Of a stretch of 64,000 bases of DNA, positions 9,484 through 19,004 are shown one piece after another; position 1 is the stretch's first letter; each line of letters opens with the position of its first letter. The notes beneath the pieces were generated by a model, which searched no databases, had not been told where the DNA came from, and was given only the letters and a program-made list of their open reading frames with translations. The DNA lies in the NCBI RefSeq assembly GCF_011290505.1, contig NZ_JAANPV010000001.1:124001-188000 (forward strand). Reading direction: 5' to 3'. The translations under genes and the position numbers were made by a program. The DNA is from Paenalcaligenes suwonensis. GTDB taxonomy: Bacteria > Pseudomonadota > Gammaproteobacteria > Burkholderiales > Burkholderiaceae_B.

Positions 9484-10095
9484 TTAGGCTTTGGTTTTTT
9501 CCCGGTGGGCCGCTAAAGGCACCACGTCAGAGGCTGAATGGCGTGTTCGATCGGGCTCTACTTCGGTTAACGGCGTGCAAGGTCGCAGACTTTGCTGGCT
9601 TTCTGTCACCAGTTGTTGATAGCGGTTGGTCGCTTTACGTTTCCATGCCATTTCGTCGTCGTTTAGATCACGCACCACTTTGGCGGGGATGCCGGCCACC
9701 AACACACGGTCAGGAATGATCATGCCTGTTTTAATAAATGCACTGGCGGCGATGATGCTAGATTCGCCTACCACGGCGTTATCCATCACCACTGCATTCA
9801 TACCTACCAGTGCATTTTTCTTAATACGGCAACCGTGCAAAATGGCGCCATGTCCCACGTGCCCGTTTACTTCCACCACGGTGTCACTTCCAGGAAAACC
9901 GTGCATCACACAGCAATCTTGTATGTTGCTGCCCTCTTCTAAAATCAACCTACCGAAGTCGCCGCGTAAGCTGGCCAAGGGGGCCACATAGCAATTTGGC
10001 CCCACGATGACATCGCCTATGAGTACTGCATCGGGGTGTATATAGGCGGTGGGGTGTACCACCGGCCGTATTCCGTTGATTTCATAAAAGGGCAT
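9484..10095 (-). CDS. PaaY/CaiE-like left-handed beta-helix (hexapeptide) protein
   Basis: A 203-residue hexapeptide-repeat protein of the gamma-carbonic-anhydrase fold. The segments [27 protein letters not shown] and [19 protein letters not shown] give the repeated I/V-G-X4 pattern and the metal-site histidines of this family. PaaY is a thioesterase that hydrolyses dead-end CoA intermediates of phenylacetate breakdown, and CaiE acts in carnitine metabolism. Here the gene is the last of the liu operon, 21 bp after an acyl-CoA ligase, so a housekeeping thioesterase role for that pathway is a reasonable inference. The C-terminal 30 residues look disordered. Confidence 0.85.
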   Translation of the reverse strand: MPFYEINGIRPVVHPTAYIHPDAVLIGDVIVGPNCYVAPLASLRGDFGRLILEEGSNIQDCCVMHGFPGSDTVVEVNGHVGHGAILHGCRIKKNALVGMNAVVMDNAVVGESSIIAASAFIKTGMIIPDRVLVAGIPAKVVRDLNDDEMAWKRKATNRYQQLVTESQQSLRPCTPLTEVEPDRTRHSASDVVPLAAHREKTKA

Positions 10096-10116
10096 AGTGG
10101 ACTCACAAGAAAAGGG

Positions 10117-11808
10117 TTAGGCCGTGCCAGTACGTCGTGGTTGTTCTGGGGCTGTTTGTTGGCTTAGTTCTTGCTCCATATGGTCGCGGATGCGGAATTT
10201 CTGCACCTTACCGGTAACGGTTAAGGGGAATTCGTCTACAAAACGTATGTAGCGAGGAATCTTATGGTGCGAGATTTGCCCACGGCAGAAGTTGCGTATG
10301 TCGTCTTCAGTGGTGGACACGTTGTCTTGCAAGATGACCCACGCGCACAGCTCTTCGCCGAACTTCTGGTCTGACACGCCCACTACCTGTACGTCTTTGA
10401 TGTCAGGATGACGGTACAGAAACTCTTCAATTTCGCGTGGGTACAGGTTTTCGCCGCCGCGAATAATCATGTCTTTGATGCGGCCTACGATGTTGCAGTA
10501 ACCTTCGTCATCAATGGTGGCTAAGTCACCAGTGTGCATCCAGCCTTCGTCATCGACGACTTCTAGGGTTTTTTCTTCATCGCCCCAATAACCCAGCATG
10601 ACCGAGTAGCCGCGCGTGCACAGTTCGCCTGTATGACCACGAGGCACAGTATGGCCATCGGAGTCCACAATTTTGACTTCGCAGTGCGGGTGAATAGTCC
10701 CCACGGTAGAAACACGGCGATCCAACGGTGCATCGGTATGACTTTGGAAAGAAACAGGAGAGGTTTCAGTCATACCATAGCAAATGGTGACTTCGCTCAT
10801 GTGCATCTTTTCGATGACGCGCTTCATGATTTCTGCCGGACATGGGCTACCAGCCATGATGCCCGTACGCAGAGAGCTAAGATCAAAGTTGCCGAACTCG
10901 GGGTGGTCTAGCAAGGCGATGAACATCGTAGGCACGCCGTATAAGGCGGTGCAACGTTCTGCCGTGACGGCTTCTAAGACGCTTTTAGCATCAAAGGCTT
11001 CAGACGGATACACCATGGTAGAGCCATGAGTCATGCACCCAATGTTCCCCATCACCATGCCAAAGCAGTGGTACAGCGGCACAGGGATACAGACACGGTC
11101 TTGGTGAGTGAGCTTGATGGTTTCACCCACGAAAAAGCCATTGTTCAGAATATTGCTGTGGCACAGCGTAGCCCCTTTAGCGGCACCGGTGGTGCCAGAG
11201 GTGAACTGAATGTTCACGGGGTCACGTGGACTAAAGGTGGCGCCCAGCTCGTCTAAGTGCTCAAGCTCGGATGCACTAGGCGGCACCATCAAGCTGCCAA
11301 AATTCATCATGCCAGTAGAGGTCTCAGACCCGAGGCGCACGATGAATTCCAAGCTGGGTAATTTGTCGTGTCCACTGGCGTTGTGTTGCAACGCAGGTTT
11401 TAGCTCGGACAGAATGTGCAGATAGTTGCTGGATTTAAAACCCGGAGCCAATACCAGAGCCCTACAACCCACCTTGTTAATGGCGTATTCCAACTCGGCT
11501 TGTTGATAAGCTTGGTTGATGTTCACCAGAATCAGCCCTGCTTTGGCCGTGGCGAATTGCATTAACAGCCACTCTAGGTTGTTGGGCGACCAAATGCCGA
11601 CGCGGTCGCCAGGCACCAAGCCCAAGCGCAGCAGCGAACATGCCAAGGTGTTGACCTGTTCTTGCAGTTCTTTATAGGTCAGCCTGATGTTGTCTTGATG
11701 AATGACAATGGCGTCATTCTCGGCAAACTGGGCGCAGCTTTGGTCAAAAAACTGCCCTATGGTGGAAGTAATTAGAGGGGTGTCAGTCCTGCCTATTACA
11801 TGGCTCAT
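10117..11808 (-). CDS. AMP-forming acyl-CoA synthetase
   Basis: The product is a 563-residue ANL-superfamily ligase. It has the AMP-binding P-loop [11 protein letters not shown], the YGMTETSP motif, [16 protein letters not shown] hinge and the C-terminal catalytic Lys in [16 protein letters not shown] at 11808 is chosen because GGAGACAAAACC lies just upstream and the family homology starts there; a longer frame to 11919 would add an Arg-rich tail that overlaps liuD. It is the fifth gene of the liu operon, 44 bp after liuD. It probably activates a branched- or medium-chain acid, or acetoacetate, to its CoA ester; the exact substrate is not readable. Confidence 0.9.
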   Translation of the reverse strand: MSHVIGRTDTPLITSTIGQFFDQSCAQFAENDAIVIHQDNIRLTYKELQEQVNTLACSLLRLGLVPGDRVGIWSPNNLEWLLMQFATAKAGLILVNINQAYQQAELEYAINKVGCRALVLAPGFKSSNYLHILSELKPALQHNASGHDKLPSLEFIVRLGSETSTGMMNFGSLMVPPSASELEHLDELGATFSPRDPVNIQFTSGTTGAAKGATLCHSNILNNGFFVGETIKLTHQDRVCIPVPLYHCFGMVMGNIGCMTHGSTMVYPSEAFDAKSVLEAVTAERCTALYGVPTMFIALLDHPEFGNFDLSSLRTGIMAGSPCPAEIMKRVIEKMHMSEVTICYGMTETSPVSFQSHTDAPLDRRVSTVGTIHPHCEVKIVDSDGHTVPRGHTGELCTRGYSVMLGYWGDEEKTLEVVDDEGWMHTGDLATIDDEGYCNIVGRIKDMIIRGGENLYPREIEEFLYRHPDIKDVQVVGVSDQKFGEELCAWVILQDNVSTTEDDIRNFCRGQISHHKIPRYIRFVDEFPLTVTGKVQKFRIRDHMEQELSQQTAPEQPRRTGTA

Positions 11809-11852
11809 GGTTTTGTCTCCTGGGTTGTTTAGGCTTATCAGCTTATGTTTTG

Positions 11853-13835
11853 TTATGCTGCTGAAGCGTCGAACTCGATTAGATCTGCTCCGTCGTCTAC
11901 TTGCTCTCCTACTGCGCACAGTAGTTTGCGAACAATGCCGTCACTGGGCGCGCTGATGGTGTATTCCATCTTCATGGCGCTTAAGGTGAGTAGCGGTGTG
12001 TTGCGGGTGACATGGCTGCCTGCTTCGGCTAACAGTGCCACCACAATGCCAGGCATAGGGGCTTGCAAACCTTTGTCGTCCTGCTCTTGCCCTACCTGCG
12101 GTGGCAAGTCGTGCGTATTGTGTATCAGCCACTGTTGATCACCGTAAAACACATGGCGTTGGTGCTCGTTGCGCACCACGGTCATGTCTTGGCAATGGCC
12201 ATTGATGCAAATGCGGAAACGCTGGGCATCAAGCGCAGTGCCATTGGCATCAAAGCGTTGTCCGTTGATGTGTAGTGTCCAGCCTTGTGAATGAGCCTGT
12301 GCACGCACCGTGACCTTGGCATCATCGTGCTGGAAATCGAACACACGGGTGGCCGCTAGGTTGCTGCGCCAGTTATCGTGAATGTCCCAAGGCGAATTCT
12401 CTTGGTGGGGCGCATTGGCTTCACGCACTAATTCACTTACGGCTAACGCTGCAAAGGTGGCGTCAGGCACAGCAGCGGCAGGCACAAATAGGTAATCGTG
12501 TTGGCGGGTGATTAACGCGGTGTCTAGGTCGGCCTGCATAAAGGCTGGGCAGCCAACCAAGCGCGACAAAAACTGTATGTTGGTTTGTACGCCAGCAATT
12601 TGATAGTGCTGCAAGGCTTGCTGCATACGCGCCAGAGCGTTGTCACGGTCTTCGTCCCACACAATCAGTTTGGCGATCATGGGGTCATAAAACGGTGTGA
12701 TCGCGTCACCTTGTTCTACGCCACTGTCTACCCGCACATAACGGCTGTTTGCAGGGGGGTGATAGTGCAATAAGGTGCCGGTTGCGGGCATGAAATCCTT
12801 ATCGGGAGATTCCGCATAAATACGCGCTTCAATCGCATGACCAGTGACGGTTAACTGGTCTTGGCGCAGCGGTAGTGGCTGCCCTGCGGCAACACGTAAT
12901 TGCCATTCCACCAAGTCTTGGCCGGTAATCATTTCGGTCACAGGGTGTTCTACTTGCAGGCGAGTGTTCATTTCCATGAAGTAGAAATTACCGGTAGGTC
13001 CCATGATGAACTCTACCGTTCCTGCGCCGACGTAACCGGTAGCGACAGCAGCTTTAACAGCAGCCTCACCCATGGTGTGGCGCAGTTCAGCCGATAAACC
13101 AGGCGCAGGCGCTTCTTCCAGAATTTTCTGGTGGCGACGTTGCACCGAGCAATCACGTTCAAACAGGTGCACGCAATTACCGTGTTCATCAGCAAAAATT
13201 TGTATTTCCACGTGACGCGGTTGGGTGATGTACTTTTCAATCAGCACCAAATCGTCACCAAAGCTGGCGCTAGCCTCTTGCTTACATGACACCAGCGATG
13301 CGGCGAAGTCTTCAGCGCTCTCTACTAAGCGCATCCCTTTACCACCACCGCCTGCTGCGGCTTTGATCAGTACAGGGTAGCCAATGTGATCGGCCTGCTG
13401 TTTAAGAAAGTCGGTGTCTTGGTTATCGCCGTGATAACCGGGGGTGAGCGGCACATTAGCCGTTTCCATCAGTTTTTTCGCCGCTGACTTCGACCCCATG
13501 GCCTTAATTGCCGATGCAGGTGGGCCAATAAACACAATGCCAGCGTCGTCGCAGGCTTGTCTAAAGGCGGTGTTTTCCGATAAAAAACCATAGCCTGGGT
13601 GGATAGCCTCAGCGTTACAGGCTTTGGCCGCAGCGATGATTTTTTCAGTGCTCAAATAGCTTTGTGCGGATGCTGCTGGGCCAATAAGCACCGCTTGGTC
13701 TGCTAAGCGTACATGGCGGCTATTGCGGTCGGCCTCTGAGTACACTGCAACGGTTTCTATGCCCAAGCGTCGTGCTGTCTTGATAATGCGGCAAGCAATC
13801 TCGCCACGGTTGGCAATCAGAATTCGATTGAACAT
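11853..13835 (-). CDS. liuD: Methylcrotonyl-CoA carboxylase, biotin-carrying alpha subunit
   Basis: The product is a 660-residue protein with three parts: biotin carboxylase N-domain (starts [14 protein letters not shown]), ATP-grasp domain with the Gly-rich [11 protein letters not shown] loop and [13 protein letters not shown], and a C-terminal biotinyl domain with the biotin-accepting Lys in AMKME. It carboxylates biotin for the beta subunit LiuB, converting 3-methylcrotonyl-CoA to 3-methylglutaconyl-CoA in leucine breakdown. ATG at 13835 is preferred over the longer frame because AAGGAG lies 7 nt upstream and the family begins there. It starts 1 bp after the liuC stop, which implies translational coupling. 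Confidence 0.94.
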   Translation of the reverse strand: MFNRILIANRGEIACRIIKTARRLGIETVAVYSEADRNSRHVRLADQAVLIGPAASAQSYLSTEKIIAAAKACNAEAIHPGYGFLSENTAFRQACDDAGIVFIGPPASAIKAMGSKSAAKKLMETANVPLTPGYHGDNQDTDFLKQQADHIGYPVLIKAAAGGGGKGMRLVESAEDFAASLVSCKQEASASFGDDLVLIEKYITQPRHVEIQIFADEHGNCVHLFERDCSVQRRHQKILEEAPAPGLSAELRHTMGEAAVKAAVATGYVGAGTVEFIMGPTGNFYFMEMNTRLQVEHPVTEMITGQDLVEWQLRVAAGQPLPLRQDQLTVTGHAIEARIYAESPDKDFMPATGTLLHYHPPANSRYVRVDSGVEQGDAITPFYDPMIAKLIVWDEDRDNALARMQQALQHYQIAGVQTNIQFLSRLVGCPAFMQADLDTALITRQHDYLFVPAAAVPDATFAALAVSELVREANAPHQENSPWDIHDNWRSNLAATRVFDFQHDDAKVTVRAQAHSQGWTLHINGQRFDANGTALDAQRFRICINGHCQDMTVVRNEHQRHVFYGDQQWLIHNTHDLPPQVGQEQDDKGLQAPMPGIVVALLAEAGSHVTRNTPLLTLSAMKMEYTISAPSDGIVRKLLCAVGEQVDDGADLIEFDASAA

Positions 13836-13836
13836 A

Positions 13837-14634
13837 TTAGGGCTCCTTGCTGTGCAGCCATTGAGGCGCACGTCGGGCAAGAAAGGCAGCCATGCCTTCC
13901 TGTGCTTCGCTGCCAGTACGCAGTTCAGCGATGTTGCGGGCGCAGAGCTCAAGTAAGCTCTGGTCTATGGGTTTGTGGCTTACCTCTTGGATCAGCACTT
14001 TTGATGCCGCTTGTGCTTCGGGGCCACCGGCTTGCAGGGCCTCTAGTAGCGTAGCGACTTTGTCATCCAACTGCTCAGCAGGCACCACTTCGTGGGCCAG
14101 CCCAATGGCTAAGGCCGTAGCGGCGGGAATCATTTCTGCCGTTAGGAAGTAACGGTGCGCTTGGCGTGGACCAATGGCACGAATCACATAAGGGCTAATT
14201 ACGCTGGGGATCAACCCCAGTTTGACTTCCGAGGTCGCAAACTTCGCGGTATCAGCGGCGACGCAGATGTCGCATGCACTCACCAAGCCCATACCGCCGC
14301 CAATGGCCGCACCTTGTACGCGGGCAATGGTGGGTTTACGTAGCGTGGCGAGCGTATGCAGCATATTCGACAAGGCCAACGCGTCGTTGTGGTTGTCTTG
14401 GGTGCTGGCTGTCGCGGCACTTTTCATCCAGTTCAAATCGGCACCGGCAGAAAAGCTTTTACCTCTGGCCGCTAAGACTACAGCGCGAACCGCCGTATCG
14501 TTATCCAGTTGCTGGAAGGCCGTGTACAGCTCGTGTATTAATTGGGCATTAAACGCATTGTGCAGCTCCGGCCTATTCATCCAGACAGTCGCGACACCAG
14601 CGTGTTGGGTAATCTCAAGAAAGCTAAACATCAT
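13837..14634 (-). CDS. liuC: Enoyl-CoA hydratase family, methylglutaconyl-CoA hydratase
   Basis: A 265-residue crotonase-fold enzyme with the oxyanion-hole segments GKSFSAGADLNWM and VQGAAIGGGMGL. Its place between the two methylcrotonyl-CoA carboxylase subunit genes identifies it as the hydratase that makes HMG-CoA from 3-methylglutaconyl-CoA. The spacing to both neighbours is short (23 bp and 1 bp). The next enzyme of the pathway, HMG-CoA lyase (liuE), is not in this window. Confidence 0.92.
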   Translation of the reverse strand: MMFSFLEITQHAGVATVWMNRPELHNAFNAQLIHELYTAFQQLDNDTAVRAVVLAARGKSFSAGADLNWMKSAATASTQDNHNDALALSNMLHTLATLRKPTIARVQGAAIGGGMGLVSACDICVAADTAKFATSEVKLGLIPSVISPYVIRAIGPRQAHRYFLTAEMIPAATALAIGLAHEVVPAEQLDDKVATLLEALQAGGPEAQAASKVLIQEVSHKPIDQSLLELCARNIAELRTGSEAQEGMAAFLARRAPQWLHSKEP

Positions 14635-14657
14635 TACACCTCTTGATAGTGGCGCGT

Positions 14658-16265
14658 TTACATTCTGAACAAGCCAAACTTGGTAGGCTCTATGGGGGCG
14701 TTTAAGGATGCCGATAACGACAGGCCTAAAATGCGACGGCTTTGTGCGGGATCCACAATGCCGTCATCCCACAAGCGGGCGCTGGAGTAGTACGGATGGC
14801 CTTGGTGCTCGTATTGCTGCAACAGCGGGGCTTTAAATTGCGCTTCGTCCTCAGCGCTCCAGTTCTCGCCTTTGGCTTCTAACTGATCGCGACGAATGGT
14901 AGACAGCACGCTTGCCGCTTGTTCGCCACCCATTACGGAGATACGGCTGTTAGGCCACATCCACAGAAAGCGTGGGTCGTAAGCACGGCCACACATACCG
15001 TAGTTACCGGCACCAAAAGAACCACCGATTAGCATGGTGATTTTGGGCACAGCGACGGTACTCACTGCCGTAACCATCTTGGCACCGTCTTTAGCGATAC
15101 CACCACTTTCGTATTTGCGACCCACCATAAAGCCACTGATATTCTGTAAGAACACCAGAGGGATATTGCGTTGACCGCACAGTTCAATAAAGTGAGCGCC
15201 TTTTTGCGCAGACTCGCTAAACAAGATGCCGTTGTTGGCAATAATGCCTACCGGCTGACCGTATAGATGTGCAAAACCCGTGACTAGCGTGTTGCCATAA
15301 CGGGCTTTGAATTCATCAAAGCGCGAGCCATCCACAATACGGGCAATCACTTCACGCACGTCATAGGGCTTGCGGTTATCAGTAGGCAAAATGCCGTAGA
15401 TTTCCTCAGGGTCGTACAGCGGCTCTTCACTAGGCTGTAGCACCAGCGATTGCGGTTTTTTGCGGTTCAGGTTCAGTACGATGCGACGTGCTAGGTACAG
15501 TGCGTGGGCATCGTCTTCGGCGTAGTGGTCGGCCACGCCTGAAATGCGTGTGTGCACATCGGCACCGCCCAAGTCTTCGGCGCTCACCACTTCACCTGTT
15601 GCCGCTTTAACCAACGGTGGGCCAGCCAAAAAGATGGTGCCTTGGTTCTTCACAATAATGGTTTCGTCCGACATGGCAGGCACATACGCACCGCCCGCTG
15701 TACACGAACCCATCACTACGGCAATTTGTGGAATGCCTTTGGCCGACATTTGCGCTTGGTTGTAGAAAATACGGCCAAAGTGATCGCGGTCAGGGAAGAC
15801 TTCATCTTGCATGGGCAAGAACGCACCGCCAGAATCCACTAAGTAAATGCAAGGCAGGTGGTTTTTCTCGGCAATTTCTTGAGCACGCAAATGCTTCTTC
15901 ACCGTCATAGGGAAGTAGGTACCACCTTTAACGGTAGCGTCATTGGCAATCACCATGCACTCAGTGCCATGGATGCGACCAATACCGGCAATCAGGCCTG
16001 CGGACGGTACTTCGTCGCCATACAACCCATAGGCAGCTAATTGCCCTATTTCTAAAAAGGCAGAACCTTTATCTAGCAGATGATCAATACGATCACGCGG
16101 CAGCAATTTGTTGCGTGCTAAGTGTTTTTCACGCGCTTGGGGCGACGAACCATCGGCCACCAATTTGGCTTTGGCACGTAGGTCGTCCACCAAGGTACGC
16201 ATGTTTTCGGCATTGCTTTTGAACTCGTCAGAGCGCGTGTTCAGCTTGGAGGTAAGTTTGGTCAT
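14658..16265 (-). CDS. liuB: Methylcrotonyl-CoA carboxylase, carboxyltransferase beta subunit
   Basis: A 535-residue carboxyltransferase with the two-domain crotonase-like fold of acyl-CoA carboxylase beta subunits. Landmarks are [49 protein letters not shown]-like text and the C-terminal [16 protein letters not shown], which is typical of the methylcrotonyl-CoA enzyme. It transfers the carboxyl group from biotin on LiuD to 3-methylcrotonyl-CoA. It lies 12 bp after liuA. Confidence 0.94.
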   Translation of the reverse strand: MTKLTSKLNTRSDEFKSNAENMRTLVDDLRAKAKLVADGSSPQAREKHLARNKLLPRDRIDHLLDKGSAFLEIGQLAAYGLYGDEVPSAGLIAGIGRIHGTECMVIANDATVKGGTYFPMTVKKHLRAQEIAEKNHLPCIYLVDSGGAFLPMQDEVFPDRDHFGRIFYNQAQMSAKGIPQIAVVMGSCTAGGAYVPAMSDETIIVKNQGTIFLAGPPLVKAATGEVVSAEDLGGADVHTRISGVADHYAEDDAHALYLARRIVLNLNRKKPQSLVLQPSEEPLYDPEEIYGILPTDNRKPYDVREVIARIVDGSRFDEFKARYGNTLVTGFAHLYGQPVGIIANNGILFSESAQKGAHFIELCGQRNIPLVFLQNISGFMVGRKYESGGIAKDGAKMVTAVSTVAVPKITMLIGGSFGAGNYGMCGRAYDPRFLWMWPNSRISVMGGEQAASVLSTIRRDQLEAKGENWSAEDEAQFKAPLLQQYEHQGHPYYSSARLWDDGIVDPAQSRRILGLSLSASLNAPIEPTKFGLFRM

Positions 16266-16277
16266 GCAACCCCCTTC

Positions 16278-17450
16278 TTAACGGGTTTCTTCAAACAATT
16301 CGCGGCCAATAAGCATGCGTCGGATTTCACTGGTGCCAGCACCAATTTCGTATAGCTTGGCGTCGCGCCACAGGCGACCTGTAGGGAATTCGTTGATGTA
16401 GCCATTACCGCCTAGCACTTGAATCGCTTCGCCTGCCATCCAAGTGGCTTTTTCGGCGCTGTACAAAATCGCGCCAGCCGCGTCTTTACGCAGCGTACGG
16501 CTGTGGTCGCTTAAGTCACAGGCACGACCTAAGGCATACACATAGGCACGGTTGGCTTGCCAGGTGCTGTACATGTCGGCGATCTTGCCTTGCATCAGTT
16601 GGAACTGGCCAATAGGCTGGTCGAATTGCTTACGTTCGTGAATGTAGGGGATCACTACATCCATGCAGGCTGCCATAATGCCCAGCGGGCCACCACACAG
16701 CACAGCACGTTCGTAATCGAGACCACTCATCAATACGCGTACGCCATTGCCCTCACCGCCCAGCACGTTTTCTTCGGGGATTTCGCAATCATCAAAGAAC
16801 AGTGGGTAGGTGTTAGAACCGCGCATCCCTAGTTTGTCTAGGTGCGTACCATGGGTGAAACCTTTGGTGCCTTTTTCCACGATGAAGGCTGTAATGCCTT
16901 TAGGGCCTGCTTCGGGGTTGGTTTTGGCGTAGACCACCAGCGTATCGGCATCGCCGCCATTGGTAATCCACATTTTGCTGCCATTTAGTACGTATCGATC
17001 GCCCTTTTTCTCGGCGCGCAGCTTCATAGACACCACATCCGAACCCGCATTAGGCTCAGACATCGCCAACGCACCTACATGCTCGCCGGAAATGAGGCGT
17101 GGTAAGTATTTGGCTTTTTGTTCGGCTGTGCCGTGACGGGTAATTTGGTTCACGCACAGGTTGGAGTGTGCGCCGTAGGACAGGGCTACCGAGGCCGAGG
17201 CGCGTGACAGTTCTTCCATCACAATAATATGCGCCAAGTAACCGGCATCCGTACCGCCATATTCCTCTGAACTGGTGATGCCCAATAGGCCTAGATCTCC
17301 CATTTTCTGCCAGAGGTCGGCAGGAAATTCGTTGTCTCTATCAATGTCGGCAGCACGGGGGGCGATTTCTTTAGCCGCAAAAGACCGCACGGTGTTTTGC
17401 AGCATTTCAATAGTGTCGCCAAGAAAGAAATTAAGGCCTGAAATACTCAT
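16278..17450 (-). CDS. liuA: Isovaleryl-CoA dehydrogenase
   Basis: A 390-residue acyl-CoA dehydrogenase. The [15 protein letters not shown] segment places the catalytic Glu at the position special to isovaleryl-CoA dehydrogenases. The family signatures [14 protein letters not shown] and [13 protein letters not shown] are also present. It performs the first committed step of isovaleryl-CoA oxidation and passes electrons to ETF. It is the first full gene of the liu operon. In its frame an upstream TGA 9 nt before ATG fixes the start; its own ribosome-binding site is weak (see the overlapping leader frame). Confidence 0.94.
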   Translation of the reverse strand: MSISGLNFFLGDTIEMLQNTVRSFAAKEIAPRAADIDRDNEFPADLWQKMGDLGLLGITSSEEYGGTDAGYLAHIIVMEELSRASASVALSYGAHSNLCVNQITRHGTAEQKAKYLPRLISGEHVGALAMSEPNAGSDVVSMKLRAEKKGDRYVLNGSKMWITNGGDADTLVVYAKTNPEAGPKGITAFIVEKGTKGFTHGTHLDKLGMRGSNTYPLFFDDCEIPEENVLGGEGNGVRVLMSGLDYERAVLCGGPLGIMAACMDVVIPYIHERKQFDQPIGQFQLMQGKIADMYSTWQANRAYVYALGRACDLSDHSRTLRKDAAGAILYSAEKATWMAGEAIQVLGGNGYINEFPTGRLWRDAKLYEIGAGTSEIRRMLIGRELFEETR

Positions 17451-17481
17451 GGCTTTTCATGCACACCTTTGCAGGTGTCAT
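17431..17481 (-). CDS. Possible 16-codon leader peptide overlapping the liuA start
   Basis: A short frame ([16 protein letters not shown]) begins at 17481 behind the best ribosome-binding site in the region (AACAGGAGC) and overlaps the first codons of liuA in another frame. Its first codons contain an inverted repeat (ACACCT-GCAA-AGGTGT). liuA has only a weak ribosome-binding site, so translation of this frame may deliver ribosomes to liuA. This is inferred from sequence layout only. Confidence 0.3.
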   Translation of the reverse strand: MTPAKVCMKSHEYFRP

Positions 17482-17702
17482 GCTCCTGTTGGTGATTGGT
17501 TCCAGAGCAAGTGGGTAGGCTTGCGCTGGGTTGTCTCTGTTGCCTCGCAGTATTAAGGTGCGAGTGCAATACGTATAGTTGATCTTAAATGGGTATGGTG
17601 ATGAATTGATGATAAAGTGGGCGTTGGGTCTGGACATGCCAAAAAGGTTGCAAATACTGCCACTGTACGTGTGGCACGCATCGTGGTGTTAGGGAGGCAC
17701 CT

Positions 17703-18752
17703 ATGACAGTTATACACAGTTTGCCGTTATTGTTCGGGAAGAAAGCCACTACGCCTATCGCGTTTATCCAAGCGATGGTGTTGGCCTATCAAAAATATGG
17801 CATGGATCCTGCCAAGGCCTTACGTAAAGCGCAGATCTCGACTAAGTTATTGCAGGACCCACAAGCAAGGGTGACGGCCACGCAAATGGAGCAAATGTCG
17901 GCGCTTGCCATGCAAGAGCTGGATGACGAAGCTTTAGGTTGGTTTTCGCGCAAATTGCCTTGGGGTAGCTACGGCATGTTGTGTAGGGCATCGTTAAGTT
18001 CGCCAGATTTAGGCTTGGCAATAACGCGCTGGTGCAGACACCACAAGCTGCTGACTGAAGACGTCAGCTTGCGCTTAGAAGTGTCCAGCAACGTTGCTTC
18101 CATTTACCTGCATGAGAACCGTGATTTGGGTGAGATGCGTGAATTCTGTCACGTCACCTTATTTAGATACATGCTGGGCTACGCCTGTTGGCTGATTGAT
18201 TCGCGTATACAGCTGCAAGATGTGATGTTCGCCTTTGATAAGCCCGATCACGCTGAAATTTACCCTCGGTTGTTTTCAGGGCAAACCAGCTTTAACGCTG
18301 GGCAGTCCGCCATACACTTTGATGCGCGCTATTTGCAGTTGCCTCTCTTGCGTGACGAAGCCATGCTGCAAAGCATGCTGCGCCAAGCCATCTTGTTAAC
18401 AGTGTTGCCCTACCGGCGCGACAAGCTGTTGGTACAAGGCATACGCAAACAACTGCACAACGATTTAGGTTTGACCGCCGAAGAGCTGGCCGAGAAGCTG
18501 CACATGTCGGTGCGCACGCTCTATCGCCATCTGCAAGAAGAAGGCTTTTCTATTCAACAACTAAAAAATGACGTACGCCAGAAAAAGGCTATGGAATGCT
18601 TGGCTAGAACCAGTAAGCCCATCAAACAAATCGCGTTTGAGACCGGCTTTAAAAACGAGAAAAGCTTTTCTCGTGCCTTTAAAAACTGGGTAGGGACTAC
18701 GCCGCAGAACTATAGAGTGCAGGCGAGGGAAGATGCAGGTTTGAAAGATTAG
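17703..18752 (+). CDS. AraC-family transcriptional regulator, likely of the liu operon
   Basis: A 349-residue regulator. The N-terminal part matches the Arabinose_bd_2/OruR-type ligand domain (AMVLAYQKYGMDPAKAL near the start). The C-terminal AraC DNA-binding domain (about residues 245-340) has two helix-turn-helix units, LGLTAEELAEKLHMSVRTLYRHLQ and IAFETGFKNEKSFSRAFKNWVG. A strong ribosome-binding site (GGGAGG) precedes the ATG. It is divergent from liuA across a 252-bp gap, the usual place of a pathway-specific activator. The ligand is not known. Confidence 0.9.
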   Translation: MTVIHSLPLLFGKKATTPIAFIQAMVLAYQKYGMDPAKALRKAQISTKLLQDPQARVTATQMEQMSALAMQELDDEALGWFSRKLPWGSYGMLCRASLSSPDLGLAITRWCRHHKLLTEDVSLRLEVSSNVASIYLHENRDLGEMREFCHVTLFRYMLGYACWLIDSRIQLQDVMFAFDKPDHAEIYPRLFSGQTSFNAGQSAIHFDARYLQLPLLRDEAMLQSMLRQAILLTVLPYRRDKLLVQGIRKQLHNDLGLTAEELAEKLHMSVRTLYRHLQEEGFSIQQLKNDVRQKKAMECLARTSKPIKQIAFETGFKNEKSFSRAFKNWVGTTPQNYRVQAREDAGLKD

Positions 18753-18764
18753 AACGCGCACAAA

Positions 18765-18794
18765 AAAACGCCAATCCCTAAGGATTGGCGTTTT
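18765..18794. terminator. Bidirectional terminator between the AraC gene and the original tRNA-Thr 3' end
   Basis: A 13-bp stem (AAAACGCCAATCC and its complement) with a 4-nt loop, flanked by A-runs on the left and T-runs on the right. It can stop the AraC-type gene from the left and, before the islands entered, the tRNA transcript from the right. Confidence 0.85.
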
Positions 18795-18802
18795 CTTTAT
18801 TC

Positions 18803-18849
18803 TTGGTGCCGGCTAAAGGAGTTGAACCCTCGACCTTCGCATTACAAGT
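18803..18849 (-). repeat. Left attachment site of the island block: 47-bp copy of the tRNA-Thr 3' half
   Basis: Identical over 47 bp to 56645-56691 (the intact tRNA-Thr) and to 44672-44718. The identity runs from just outside the CCA end through the T-arm to the anticodon loop, the usual exchange region for tRNA-targeting tyrosine integrases. No complete tRNA is present here, because the sequence diverges at the anticodon. Confidence 0.93.
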
Positions 18850-18908
18850 ATTATTTATTCTGTTTGTTGCTGTTTTTTGGTGTGCGTCAATATATAAATA
18901 TAAATATA

Positions 18909-18921
18909 AATCAATGAATTA
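18909..18921 (+). promoter_or_regulatory. Candidate IHF-binding site in attL of island 1
   Basis: AATCAATGAATTA fits the IHF consensus WATCAANNNNTTR at every fixed position. It lies in an AT-rich stretch between the core repeat and the arm-type repeats, the position where IHF bends att DNA in lambda-like recombination sites. AT-rich sequence makes chance matches easier. Confidence 0.45.
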
Positions 18922-18965
18922 AGATCTTTGGTGTATTTTAGTGTTTCGGTTTGTCCGTTGCCGAT

Positions 18966-18986
18966 TGTGCCCTATACTGTGCCCTA
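18966..18986 (+). promoter_or_regulatory. Paired TGTGCCCTA direct repeats (putative integrase arm sites, left end of island 1)
   Basis: Two perfect copies of the 9-mer at 18966-18974 and 18978-18986 (12-bp period), just before the integrase start. The same 9-mer occurs twice at the right end of the island (44594-44613). This pattern is expected for the arm-binding domain of a tyrosine integrase, and binding here could also repress the integrase gene. Confidence 0.7.
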
Positions 18987-19004
18987 ATAGGGTTGAGGGC
19001 ATTT

